Source: Streptomyces sp. NBS 14/10
Lineage (GTDB): Bacteria > Actinomycetota > Actinomycetes > Streptomycetales > Streptomycetaceae
Length of the DNA: 64,000 nucleotides
Direction: 5' to 3'
NCBI RefSeq assembly: GCF_002224125.1
Contig: NZ_NCSM01000022.1
Location: 124,001 to 188,000, forward strand
Position 1 is the stretch's first letter, and every line of letters starts with the position of its first letter. Below, in pieces: positions 8,477 to 16,164 of the stretch. The position numbers were made by a program, and so were the translations under genes. Under the pieces are notes generated by a model. The model was not told where the DNA came from. It searched no databases and saw nothing but the letters and a program-made list of their open reading frames with translations.

Positions 8477-8531
8477 TGGTCGGCTCCCGAGTGTAAGGTT
8501 TCCGGATTTGTTCGGGACATGTCATCAATCG

Positions 8532-8556
8532 TAACGCTTGTGAGCCACGCGCGTTA
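8532..8556. promoter_or_regulatory. TAACGC/GCGTTA inverted repeat in the GH105 / ligase divergent region
   Basis: Arms TAACGC (8532-8537) and GCGTTA (8551-8556) with a 13-base spacer lie between the divergent GH105 and glutamine-synthetase-like genes. It could be an operator for either; by sequence alone the regulator cannot be named. Confidence 0.3.
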
Positions 8557-8611
8557 GACCTCGATGACCCGCGAACACACCGGATGAGCACACCCCGGAC
8601 AGGAGCCGCCC

Positions 8612-9970
8612 GTGGACACCGAACACCGCGCACAGGCTCGGGCCCGGGCACGCGAGGCGGCCGGGGAACTGGCCGCGCAGGGGATCGTCGGCACCGCGCT
8701 GACCTGGGTGGACAACGCGGGACTCACCCGCGTCAAGGCCGTGCCCACCGCACGGCTCGAACACGCGGCGCAGTGGGGCATCGGCATGTCCCCCGTCTTC
8801 GACGTCTTCCTGGTGGACGACTCCATGACCACCAGCCGCCACATCGGCGGCCCCGACGGCGATCTGCGGCTCTTCCCCGACCTCGACCGGCTCACCCCGC
8901 TGGCCGCCCAGCCCCGCTGGGCCTGGGCCCCGGCGGACCGGTACGACGTGAGCGGGCGGGAACACCCCGTATGCCAGCGCCGGTTCGCGCACCGGATGGC
9001 CGAGCGGGCCCGGGAGCGCGGCCTCGGGGTGCTCATGGGGATCGAGACCGAGTGGGTCGTCGCCACCGCCGACGCGCCGGAGTCGGAGCCGCGCTACCCC
9101 ACCGCCGGGCCCGCCTACGGGATGAGCCGCCTGGTGGATCTCTCCGACTATCTCGCGGATGTCCTCGACGCCCTCCAGGCCCAGCGGGTCGAGGTGCTGC
9201 AGATTCACCCCGAGTACGCCCAGGGGCAGTTCGAGGTGTCCGTGGCGCCCGCCGACCCGGTCGGCGCGGCCGATCTCGCCGTGCTGGTGCGCCAGACCAT
9301 CCGGGGCGTGAGCGCACAGCACGGCCTGACGCCGTCCTTCGCGCCCGTGGTCACCCCGGACACCGTCGGCAACGGCGGCCATCTGCATCTGAGCCTGTGG
9401 CAGGGCGAGCGCGATCTGTGCCGCGACGGGGACGGGCCGTGCGGTATGACGGCGACCAGCGAGGCGTTCCTGGCCGGTGTGCTGCGCGCGCTGCCCGCCC
9501 TGCTGGCCATCGGCGCCCCCTCGCCCGCCAGCTATCTGCGGCTTGAGCCCTCCCGCTGGGCCGGGGCGTATCAGTGCTGGGGGCTGGAGAACCGCGAGGC
9601 CGCGCTGCGCTTCGTGGCGGGGGCGCCGGAGGACCCCAGCGGGGCCAACGCCGAGGTCAAGTGTGTCGACCAGGCGGCCAATCCGTATCTGCTGACGGGC
9701 GCGGTCATCGCCGCCGGGCTCGCCGGGCTCGACTCCGGTCTGACACTGCCCCCTCCGGTGGCCGGCGATCCGGCGCACGAGGGCCATCAGCAGCGGCTGC
9801 CGACCTCGCTGCCCGCCGCCCTGGAACACTTCGACGCCTCGGACACGCTCCGCGAGGCGCTGGGCGATCCGCTCTTCGAGTCGATCGCCGCCGTACGCCG
9901 CGCCGAGGCCGAGCTGTTCGAGGGGGCGAGCCCGCGGGACATCGCCGCGGCCACCCGCTGGAGGTACTGA
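8612..9970 (+). CDS. Glutamine-synthetase-like ligase (GlnA-like / gamma-glutamyl-amine ligase type)
   Basis: This 452-residue protein has the GS catalytic barrel: 'MGIETEWVV' (metal Glu), 'HPEYAQGQFEVSVAP', 'GNGGHLHLSLW' (ATP/metal site) and 'RLEPSRWAGAYQCWGLENR' (glutamate and ATP contacts). It is not a housekeeping GlnA: the N-terminus is divergent and the conserved adenylylation tail is absent. Such paralogues usually join glutamate to an amine other than ammonia. The start is GTG at 8612. An amidohydrolase begins 3 bases after its stop, and this order and pairing recall the fused eukaryotic protein FluG. The substrate is unknown. Confidence 0.82.
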   Translation: MDTEHRAQARARAREAAGELAAQGIVGTALTWVDNAGLTRVKAVPTARLEHAAQWGIGMSPVFDVFLVDDSMTTSRHIGGPDGDLRLFPDLDRLTPLAAQPRWAWAPADRYDVSGREHPVCQRRFAHRMAERARERGLGVLMGIETEWVVATADAPESEPRYPTAGPAYGMSRLVDLSDYLADVLDALQAQRVEVLQIHPEYAQGQFEVSVAPADPVGAADLAVLVRQTIRGVSAQHGLTPSFAPVVTPDTVGNGGHLHLSLWQGERDLCRDGDGPCGMTATSEAFLAGVLRALPALLAIGAPSPASYLRLEPSRWAGAYQCWGLENREAALRFVAGAPEDPSGANAEVKCVDQAANPYLLTGAVIAAGLAGLDSGLTLPPPVAGDPAHEGHQQRLPTSLPAALEHFDASDTLREALGDPLFESIAAVRRAEAELFEGASPRDIAAATRWRY

Positions 9971-9973
9971 GCC

Positions 9974-11167
9974 ATGTCCGGCCACGGCGCGGCGCGGCCC
10001 CGGCCGCCCCTGGTGGACCACCACTGCCACGGCCTGCTGCGCGGCGAGCCGGACGCCGCGGCGTTCGAGGCGTATCTGACCGAGTCGGACGCGCCCGCCG
10101 CGCCCGGCACCAGCTACTTCGACACCCAGCTCGGATTCGCGGTGCGCCGCTGGTGCCCGCCGCTGCTGGGCCTTCCGCCGCACTGCCCGCCCGAGCGCTA
10201 TCTGGCCCGGCGGCGCGAGCTGGGCGCGGCGGAGGCCACCCGGCGGCTGCTGCGCGCCGCCGGTATCACCGAGTTTCTGGTGGACACCGGGCTGCCCGGG
10301 GATCTGATGGGCCCTCAGGAGCTGGCCGAGGCCGCCGGGGGCGCGGCGCGCGAGATCGTACGTCTGGAACACCTCGCCGAACGGGTCGCGGACGCCTCAC
10401 GGACCGCCGACTCCTTCCTCGCCGCGCTCGACGGGGCCGTACGGGGGGCCGCGCTCACCGCCGCCGGGTTCAAGTCGGTGGCCGCCTACCGCCACGGTCT
10501 CGACCTCGCGCCCACACCGCCCGCCCCGGCCGCACTCCGCGCGGCGGCGGACCGCTGGCTGGCCGCCCGCGCCACCCGCACCGCCCGCACCGCCCGCACC
10601 GACGACGGCGGCGGCGACCCGAAAGCGGCGCGGCTCGCCGATCCGGTGCTGCTGCGCCATCTGCTGTGGTCCGCCGCGCGCACCGCCCTGCCACTGCAGC
10701 TGCACACCGGGTTCGGCGACCCCGATCTGCGCCTGGACCGCTGCGACCCGCTGCTGCTCACCGACTTCATCCGCGCCGTGCGCCCCACCGGCTGCCCGCT
10801 GATCCTGCTGCACGGCTATCCGTACCACCGCGGCGCCGCCTATCTGGCCGCGGTGTATCCGCATGTGTACGCCGATGTGGGCCTGGCCCTGACGCACACC
10901 GGGGCGCGGGCCGGGGCGGTGCTGGCCGAGGTGCTGGAGGTGGCCCCCTTCGGCAAGGTGCTCTTCTCCACCGACGCCTACGGCCTGCCCGAGCTGTACG
11001 CGGTCGGGGCGCTGCTCTTCCGCGAGGCCCTGGGCGCGACTCTGGCCCGCTGGGTCCGCGACGGCGCCTGGAGCGCGGCGGACGCGGAGCGGGTGGCGGC
11101 CCTGGTGGCCGCGGGCAACGCCCGCCGAGTGTACGGGTTGAACAGCACAATCACCGGCAATATCTAG
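9974..11167 (+). CDS. Amidohydrolase_2-family metal hydrolase (FluG N-terminal-like)
   Basis: A 397-residue TIM-barrel amidohydrolase. Visible metal-site elements are 'LVDHHCHGLLRG' (HxH near residue 16), 'LPLQLHTGFGDPD' and 'LILLHGYPYHRGAAYLA', followed by 'VYADVGLAL' and 'VLFSTDAYGLPE', which carries the late Asp. These match the amidohydrolase half of FluG-like proteins. An Arg/Thr-rich low-complexity insert lies at about 195-210. It is coupled to the upstream ligase (3-base gap), so it probably hydrolyses a gamma-glutamyl product or amide in the same pathway. Exact chemistry is not visible. Confidence 0.78.
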   Translation: MSGHGAARPRPPLVDHHCHGLLRGEPDAAAFEAYLTESDAPAAPGTSYFDTQLGFAVRRWCPPLLGLPPHCPPERYLARRRELGAAEATRRLLRAAGITEFLVDTGLPGDLMGPQELAEAAGGAAREIVRLEHLAERVADASRTADSFLAALDGAVRGAALTAAGFKSVAAYRHGLDLAPTPPAPAALRAAADRWLAARATRTARTARTDDGGGDPKAARLADPVLLRHLLWSAARTALPLQLHTGFGDPDLRLDRCDPLLLTDFIRAVRPTGCPLILLHGYPYHRGAAYLAAVYPHVYADVGLALTHTGARAGAVLAEVLEVAPFGKVLFSTDAYGLPELYAVGALLFREALGATLARWVRDGAWSAADAERVAALVAAGNARRVYGLNSTITGNI

Positions 11168-11229
11168 AGTCGACCGTAAAATCATCTGTAACTGACGTGT
11201 ATGGCGCGGGTTTTCGTCACGATGGTGTC

Positions 11230-11592
11230 ATGGACGAAGAGCACTTCCTGGAGCGCGCCAAGCAGTTCGCCCACCGGCTGGCCGAGCTCCAGAACCGTCT
11301 GGACCCCGATTCGTACGACCTCCTGCTGCGCATCCTCCGCGGCATCAACGACGCCATCGTGCACCGCCGCGACGGCGGCAGCGACGGAGGCGGCAGCGTT
11401 GACGTGGCGTTCTCCCCGCGCGACCAGGATCGGTTCACCCCCGCCCTCGGCCGGGAGCTGGAGGAGCTGACCAGCCTGCTCGGGCCGCACGGGCTGCGGC
11501 TGGTGGTGGACTTCGGGGCCGAGCAGGAGCGCGACCGGATGGAAGTGGAGGCCATCGCGCGGGTGAGCGGCATGGACCCCGGGCGGTGGTGA
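11230..11592 (+). CDS. Small hypothetical protein
   Basis: A 120-residue protein (MDEEHFLERAKQFAHRLAEL…) that I do not recognise. The first 45 residues are helical and amphipathic, then a Gly/Ser linker (about 50-60), then a second block with 'FTPALGRELEELTSLLGPHG'. There is no signal peptide or membrane segment. Codon bias in this frame is typical of the neighbourhood, which supports a real gene. There is no strong ribosome site before the ATG. It stands alone between the amidohydrolase and an SDR gene. Confidence 0.6.
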   Translation: MDEEHFLERAKQFAHRLAELQNRLDPDSYDLLLRILRGINDAIVHRRDGGSDGGGSVDVAFSPRDQDRFTPALGRELEELTSLLGPHGLRLVVDFGAEQERDRMEVEAIARVSGMDPGRW

Positions 11593-11719
11593 CGGGGGAC
11601 TCGCGTGCCCCTTCGGCTCGCTGACATGAGCCGCGCCCCGCAGGGCAGTACCGTTCGTCCGGTACGGACCGGCCGTACGGCCACCACCCGGACCAGCCCA
11701 CTACGCGGAGGAGACACGC

Positions 11720-12511
11720 ATGCGGATCGGCGGCGCGACCGTCCTGCTCACCGGAGCGACCGGAGGCATCGGGCAGTCACTGGCCCGCGCCCTCGCGGCC
11801 AGGGGGGCCAAGCTGCTGCTCACCGGCCGCCGCGAGGAGGTGCTGCGGCCCTTGGCCGACCGGCTGGGCGCCCGGGCCATCGTCGCCGATCTGGCCGACC
11901 GGGCCCAGGTGGACGACCTGATCGCCGAGGCCGCCGATGCCGACATCCTCATCGCGAACGCGGCGCTGCCGTCCAGCGGTGAAGTCCTCGGCTACGCCCC
12001 CGACGAGGTCGACCGCGCCCTGGAGGTCAATCTGCGCGCCCCGCTCCAGCTGGCCAGGGCGCTGGCACCGCGGATGGTGGCGTCCGGCTCCGGCCATATC
12101 GTGATGATCGGCTCGCTGTCGGGCCGTACCGCCTCCCCCGGGGCGGCGCTCTACAACGCGTCCAAGTTCGGGCTGCGCGGCTTCGCGCTCGGGCTGCGCC
12201 AGGATCTGCACGGCACCGGAGTGGGGGTCTCGGTGGTGCAGCCGGGGTTCGTCCGCGACACCGGGATGTTCGCGGACTCCGGCGCCACCACGCCCCCCGG
12301 TGTCCGTACGGTCTCCGTCCGCCAGGTGGCGGTGGCGACACTGCGCGCCATCGAGCGGGACCGCGCCGAGGTGAACATCGCGCCGCTCGAACTGCGCCTG
12401 GGCAGCGCGCTGGGCGGGCTCTTCCCGAGCCTGGCGGCGGTGGCCCAGCGCAACTCCGGAGCCGACCGTACGACCCGCCAGCTGGCGGAGGGCCAACGGC
12501 ACAACCGCTGA
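11720..12511 (+). CDS. Short-chain dehydrogenase/reductase (SDR)
   Basis: The 263-residue protein shows the classical SDR layout: nucleotide-binding 'TGATGGIG' near residue 13, 'NAAL' in strand 4, catalytic Ser in 'MIGSLSG', and YxxxK as Tyr145/Lys149 ('YNASK'). An acidic residue at the end of strand 2 is absent (Arg-Arg in 'TGRREE'), which favours NADP(H). The start follows GGAGGAG. The natural substrate cannot be read from the sequence, and the neighbours give no clear clue. Confidence 0.88.
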   Translation: MRIGGATVLLTGATGGIGQSLARALAARGAKLLLTGRREEVLRPLADRLGARAIVADLADRAQVDDLIAEAADADILIANAALPSSGEVLGYAPDEVDRALEVNLRAPLQLARALAPRMVASGSGHIVMIGSLSGRTASPGAALYNASKFGLRGFALGLRQDLHGTGVGVSVVQPGFVRDTGMFADSGATTPPGVRTVSVRQVAVATLRAIERDRAEVNIAPLELRLGSALGGLFPSLAAVAQRNSGADRTTRQLAEGQRHNR

Positions 12512-12599
12512 GCCGGGGAGCCAGGCCCCTGGCACGGGCTTCGTTCGCCGTACTCCCCCGGGCGCGGCGCCCGTGCTAGGGTCCACGCACCCATGGCCG

Positions 12600-12611
12600 G
12601 ACAACGTTGTC
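12600..12611. promoter_or_regulatory. LacI-type palindromic operator GACAACGTTGTC
   Basis: A perfect 12-base palindrome with a central CG, the usual form of a LacI/GalR-family operator, lies 13 bases upstream of the GH92 start codon and only 2 bases from its ribosome site. No LacI-type gene is in the window, so the regulator would be encoded elsewhere. Confidence 0.6.
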
Positions 12612-12624
12612 ACGGAGGTCCCCC

Positions 12625-15039
12625 TTGAGACCACTGATCGGTCGGATACGTCAGCGCGCGGCGAGAGCGGTCACCCCGCTCACAGCGGCCGCGCTCCTCC
12701 TCGGCGGTCTGCTCGGACCGCCCGGCGCGGCGGCGGCCGCTGCGGATGAGCCCGCCGCGCTGGTGAACCCGTTCGTGGGCACGCAGAACTTCGGCAACAC
12801 CTTCCCCGGCGCGAGCGCCCCGTTCGGCATGGTCCAGGTCAGCCCGGACACCGGCGGGCAGGGCGGCTACGACTACGCGCAGAACACCATCTACGGCTTC
12901 AGCCAGACCCATCTGTCCGGTGTCGGCTGCGGTGTGGCGGGCGAGCTGCCGCTCATGCCGACCACCGGCCCGGTGACCGATGTGGACCCGGAGCACTACC
13001 GCTCCGACTACTCCCACGACGACGAGGAGGCCACCCCCGGCTACTACCGGGTGGGGCTCTCCCGCTACGGCGTCGACGCCGAGCTGACCGCCACCGAGCG
13101 CACCGGCTGGCAGCGTTACACCTTCCCGGCCACCGGCGCGGCCAACGTCCTGTTCAACACCGGCAAGGCCAACCAGAAGGTGTTCGACTCCGAGGTGCGC
13201 GTGGTCGGCGACCGCACCGTCGAGGGCCGGGTGCGGGCCGGAAACTTCTGCGCGGGCAAGGACGAGCACACCGTCTACTTCACGGCCACCTTCGACCGGC
13301 CCTTCTCCTCGTACGGCACCTGGCGCGGCACCACCGCCACCCCCGGCTCCCGGGAGGCGGCCGGGGAGGGCGGCAACGGCGCATGGGCCACCTTCGACGC
13401 GACCGCCGACCGGGACGTCGTGGTCAAGGTCGGCCTGTCGTACACCGGCCTGGACGGCGCCCGGAAGAACCTGGCGGCGGAGACCGGCGACAGTCACGAC
13501 TTCGACGCCACGCGGGCGAAGCTGCGCGACACCTGGGAGCGGCAGCTGGACTCGGTGCGGATCGGCGGGGGCACCCCGGAGCGGCGCGGCGCCTTCTACA
13601 CCGCGCTCTACCACGCCCAGCTGCATCCGAACCTGGCCGGCGACGTGGACGGCCGCTACACCGGTTTCGACGGCGGGACGCACACCGCCACCGACTACAC
13701 GCCGTACCAGAACTTCTCGCTGTGGGACACCTACCGGCCGCAGAACCAGCTCCTGGAGCTGTTGCAGCCACGGGTGGCGCGCGATGTGGCGCTGTCGGTC
13801 GTCGGGATCGGCCGGGACGGCGGCTGGCTGCCGAGGTGGGCGCTCGCCGAGAGCGAGACCAACATCATGACCGGGGATCCGGTGACCCCGTTCCTGGTCG
13901 AGGCATGGTCCAAGGGCCTGCTCGCCGGGCACGAGGAGGAGGCGTACGGACTGCTGAAGCGGAACGCGACCAGCACCCCGCCCGCCGACTCCCCCTATAA
14001 CGGGCGCTCCGGCGTGGATTACTACCGCAGGCTCGGCTACGTCCCGTCGGGGCTCGAGCTCGGCAAGGACTGCGCCCACAAGGGCGGCGACAACGACTGT
14101 GTCCACCCCGCCTCCGCGACCCTGGAGTACTCCGCCGCCGACGCGTCGCTCGCGCTGATGGCGCGCGGCCTCGGGCACCGCGCCGACGCGCGGATGTTCG
14201 CCGAGCGCGGCCAGTGGTACCGGAAGCTGTGGGACGCCTCGATCGCACAGTTCCGGCCGCGCACGGCCGACGGCGCCTGGGTCACGCCGTACGACCCGGT
14301 GGAGGCGGGCCGCCAGTTCCATGAGGGCGGCGCCTATCAGTACCAGTGGCTGGTCCCGCAGGACCCGGCCGGGCTGGTCGGGCTGATGGGCGGGCGGCGC
14401 GCCACGGAGCGGCGCCTGGACTCCTTCTTCGCCTACGACAAGCTGCTGACCGACCCGGCGGGCACCGCGCGCCGGGACTGGATCTCGGCCCCGTACGACT
14501 ACTACGGCAAGCCGACCTACAACCCGAACAACGAGCCGGACCTGCACGCCCCGTACATGTATCTGTGGGCGGGCGCGCCCGCGAAGACCGCGACCGTGGT
14601 GCGGGCGGCGATGACGCTGTTCACCACCGGGCCCGACGGTATGACGGGCAACGACGATCTGGGCACCATGTCGGCCTGGTACGTCTTCTCCTCGCTCGGG
14701 CTCTACCCGACCATGAGCGGCGGTGACTTCCTGGCCGTCTCCAGCCCGCAGTTCGAGTCGGCGATCATCCGTATTGGCAGTATCGGCCGCTACGGCACCC
14801 GGCAGGGCGGCACGCTGACCGTCACCGCGCCCGGTGCGAGCGACGAGCGGCGCTATGTGCGCGATGTGTCGCTGAACGGACGGGACCTGCCGCGGACCTG
14901 GCTGCCCTGGTCCTCGGTCGCCCACGGCGGTTCGCTCGCCCACCGGCTGGGCACCGAACCGTCCGCCTGGGGCACCCGGCCGGGCGCGGAGCCGCCGTCG
15001 GTGGGTGGGGCCGGTCGCCCGGCGTCGAACGTGGTGTAG
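12625..15039 (+). CDS. Secreted GH92 alpha-1,2-mannosidase-family enzyme
   Basis: An 804-residue exported exo-alpha-mannosidase-type enzyme. The chosen start is TTG at 12625, with GGAGG 7 bases upstream; no ATG fits. The signal segment runs to about residue 40 (GAAAAAADEP). GH92 landmarks include 'NPFVGTQNFGNTFPGASAPFGM', given here in two parts (NPFVGTQ; NTFPGASAPFGMVQ), plus 'SDYSHDDEEATPGYY', 'FSLWDTYRPQNQL', 'GNDDLGTMSAWYVFSSLG' and a C-terminal beta-domain. GH92 enzymes are calcium-dependent and invert configuration on mannosyl glycans. Control by the palindrome at 12600 is likely. It is followed 45 bases later by an alcohol dehydrogenase. Confidence 0.93.
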   Translation: MRPLIGRIRQRAARAVTPLTAAALLLGGLLGPPGAAAAAADEPAALVNPFVGTQNFGNTFPGASAPFGMVQVSPDTGGQGGYDYAQNTIYGFSQTHLSGVGCGVAGELPLMPTTGPVTDVDPEHYRSDYSHDDEEATPGYYRVGLSRYGVDAELTATERTGWQRYTFPATGAANVLFNTGKANQKVFDSEVRVVGDRTVEGRVRAGNFCAGKDEHTVYFTATFDRPFSSYGTWRGTTATPGSREAAGEGGNGAWATFDATADRDVVVKVGLSYTGLDGARKNLAAETGDSHDFDATRAKLRDTWERQLDSVRIGGGTPERRGAFYTALYHAQLHPNLAGDVDGRYTGFDGGTHTATDYTPYQNFSLWDTYRPQNQLLELLQPRVARDVALSVVGIGRDGGWLPRWALAESETNIMTGDPVTPFLVEAWSKGLLAGHEEEAYGLLKRNATSTPPADSPYNGRSGVDYYRRLGYVPSGLELGKDCAHKGGDNDCVHPASATLEYSAADASLALMARGLGHRADARMFAERGQWYRKLWDASIAQFRPRTADGAWVTPYDPVEAGRQFHEGGAYQYQWLVPQDPAGLVGLMGGRRATERRLDSFFAYDKLLTDPAGTARRDWISAPYDYYGKPTYNPNNEPDLHAPYMYLWAGAPAKTATVVRAAMTLFTTGPDGMTGNDDLGTMSAWYVFSSLGLYPTMSGGDFLAVSSPQFESAIIRIGSIGRYGTRQGGTLTVTAPGASDERRYVRDVSLNGRDLPRTWLPWSSVAHGGSLAHRLGTEPSAWGTRPGAEPPSVGGAGRPASNVV

Positions 15040-15084
15040 GTTCTACGGCCCCCACCATGTGCGGCTGAGCGAGGGAGCGGGTCC

Positions 15085-16152
15085 ATGCGCGCTGTGGTCT
15101 TCGATGCCTTCGGGCACCGGCCCGAGGTCCGGAACGTCCAGGATCCGACTCCCTCGCGACGCGGCGCGGTCATCCGCGTCGAGGCGACCGGGCTGTGCCG
15201 CAGCGACTGGCACGGCTGGATGGGGCACGACACCGACATCCGGCTGCCGCACGTACCCGGCCATGAGCTGGCCGGGGTGGTCGAGGAGGTGGGGCCCGAG
15301 GTCCTGAACTGGCGCCCCGGGCAGCGCGTCACCGTGCCGTTCGTCTGCGCGTGCGGGCGCTGCGGCGCCTGCGCGGACGGTGCCCAGCAGGTGTGCGAGC
15401 GGCAGACCCAGCCGGGCTTCACCCACTGGGGCTCCTTCGCCGAGTACGTCCCGATCGAGAACGCCGATGTGAACCTGGTCGGCATCCGCGGCGAGCTGGC
15501 CTTCACCACGGCCGCCGGTCTGGGCTGCCGCTTCGCGACGGCCTTCCGCGCCGTGGTGGCGCAGGGCCGGGTGGCCCCCGGCGAATGGGTCGCGGTGCAC
15601 GGCTGCGGCGGGGTGGGGCTGTCCGCGGTCATGATCGCGTCCGCGGCGGGGGCGCGGGTGGTCGCGGTGGACATCTCACCGCGCGCCCTGGCCCTCGCCC
15701 GGCGGTTCGGGGCGGAGGTGTGCGTGGACGCGGCCTCGACCCTGGGGTCCGTGGCGGACGCGGTCGCGGACGCGACCGGCGGGGGCGCCCATGTCTCGCT
15801 GGACGCGCTGGGCTCCCCGCGGACCTGCGCCGCGTCTGTCAACAGCCTGCGGCGGCACGGCCGCCATGTGCAGGTCGGTCTGCTGCCGCCGGCCGCCGGG
15901 AGCCCGATGCTGCCGATGGACCGGGTCATCGCGCTCGAACTGCGGCTGCTGGGCAGCCATGGCATGGCGGCGCACGCGTACGGGCCGATGATGGAGATGG
16001 TCGAGGCCGGGACGTTGCGGCCGGATCTGCTGGTCACCGACACCATCGGGCTCGACGAGGTGCCGGAGGCGCTGATGGCGATGGGGGCGGCGGCCGGCGC
16101 CGGGGTCACGGTCATCGAACCCCGGCGGCCGGCCACGGCCGCCCGACGGTGA
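15085..16152 (+). CDS. Zinc-dependent alcohol dehydrogenase (MDR superfamily)
   Basis: This 355-residue medium-chain dehydrogenase has the catalytic zinc ligands in 'GLCRSDWHGW' and 'PGHELAG', the four-Cys structural zinc lobe in 'CACGRCGACADGAQQVC', and a Rossmann 'GCGGVGLSAV'. After it 'VVAVDIS' ends in Asp, indicating NAD(H). It resembles the AdhP/alcohol dehydrogenase group acting on simple or medium alcohols. The start is ATG at 15085. It is convergent with the 3-hydroxybutyrate oligomer hydrolase. Substrate unknown. Confidence 0.88.
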   Translation: MRAVVFDAFGHRPEVRNVQDPTPSRRGAVIRVEATGLCRSDWHGWMGHDTDIRLPHVPGHELAGVVEEVGPEVLNWRPGQRVTVPFVCACGRCGACADGAQQVCERQTQPGFTHWGSFAEYVPIENADVNLVGIRGELAFTTAAGLGCRFATAFRAVVAQGRVAPGEWVAVHGCGGVGLSAVMIASAAGARVVAVDISPRALALARRFGAEVCVDAASTLGSVADAVADATGGGAHVSLDALGSPRTCAASVNSLRRHGRHVQVGLLPPAAGSPMLPMDRVIALELRLLGSHGMAAHAYGPMMEMVEAGTLRPDLLVTDTIGLDEVPEALMAMGAAAGAGVTVIEPRRPATAARR

Positions 16153-16164
16153 GGGCCTGGCGGT

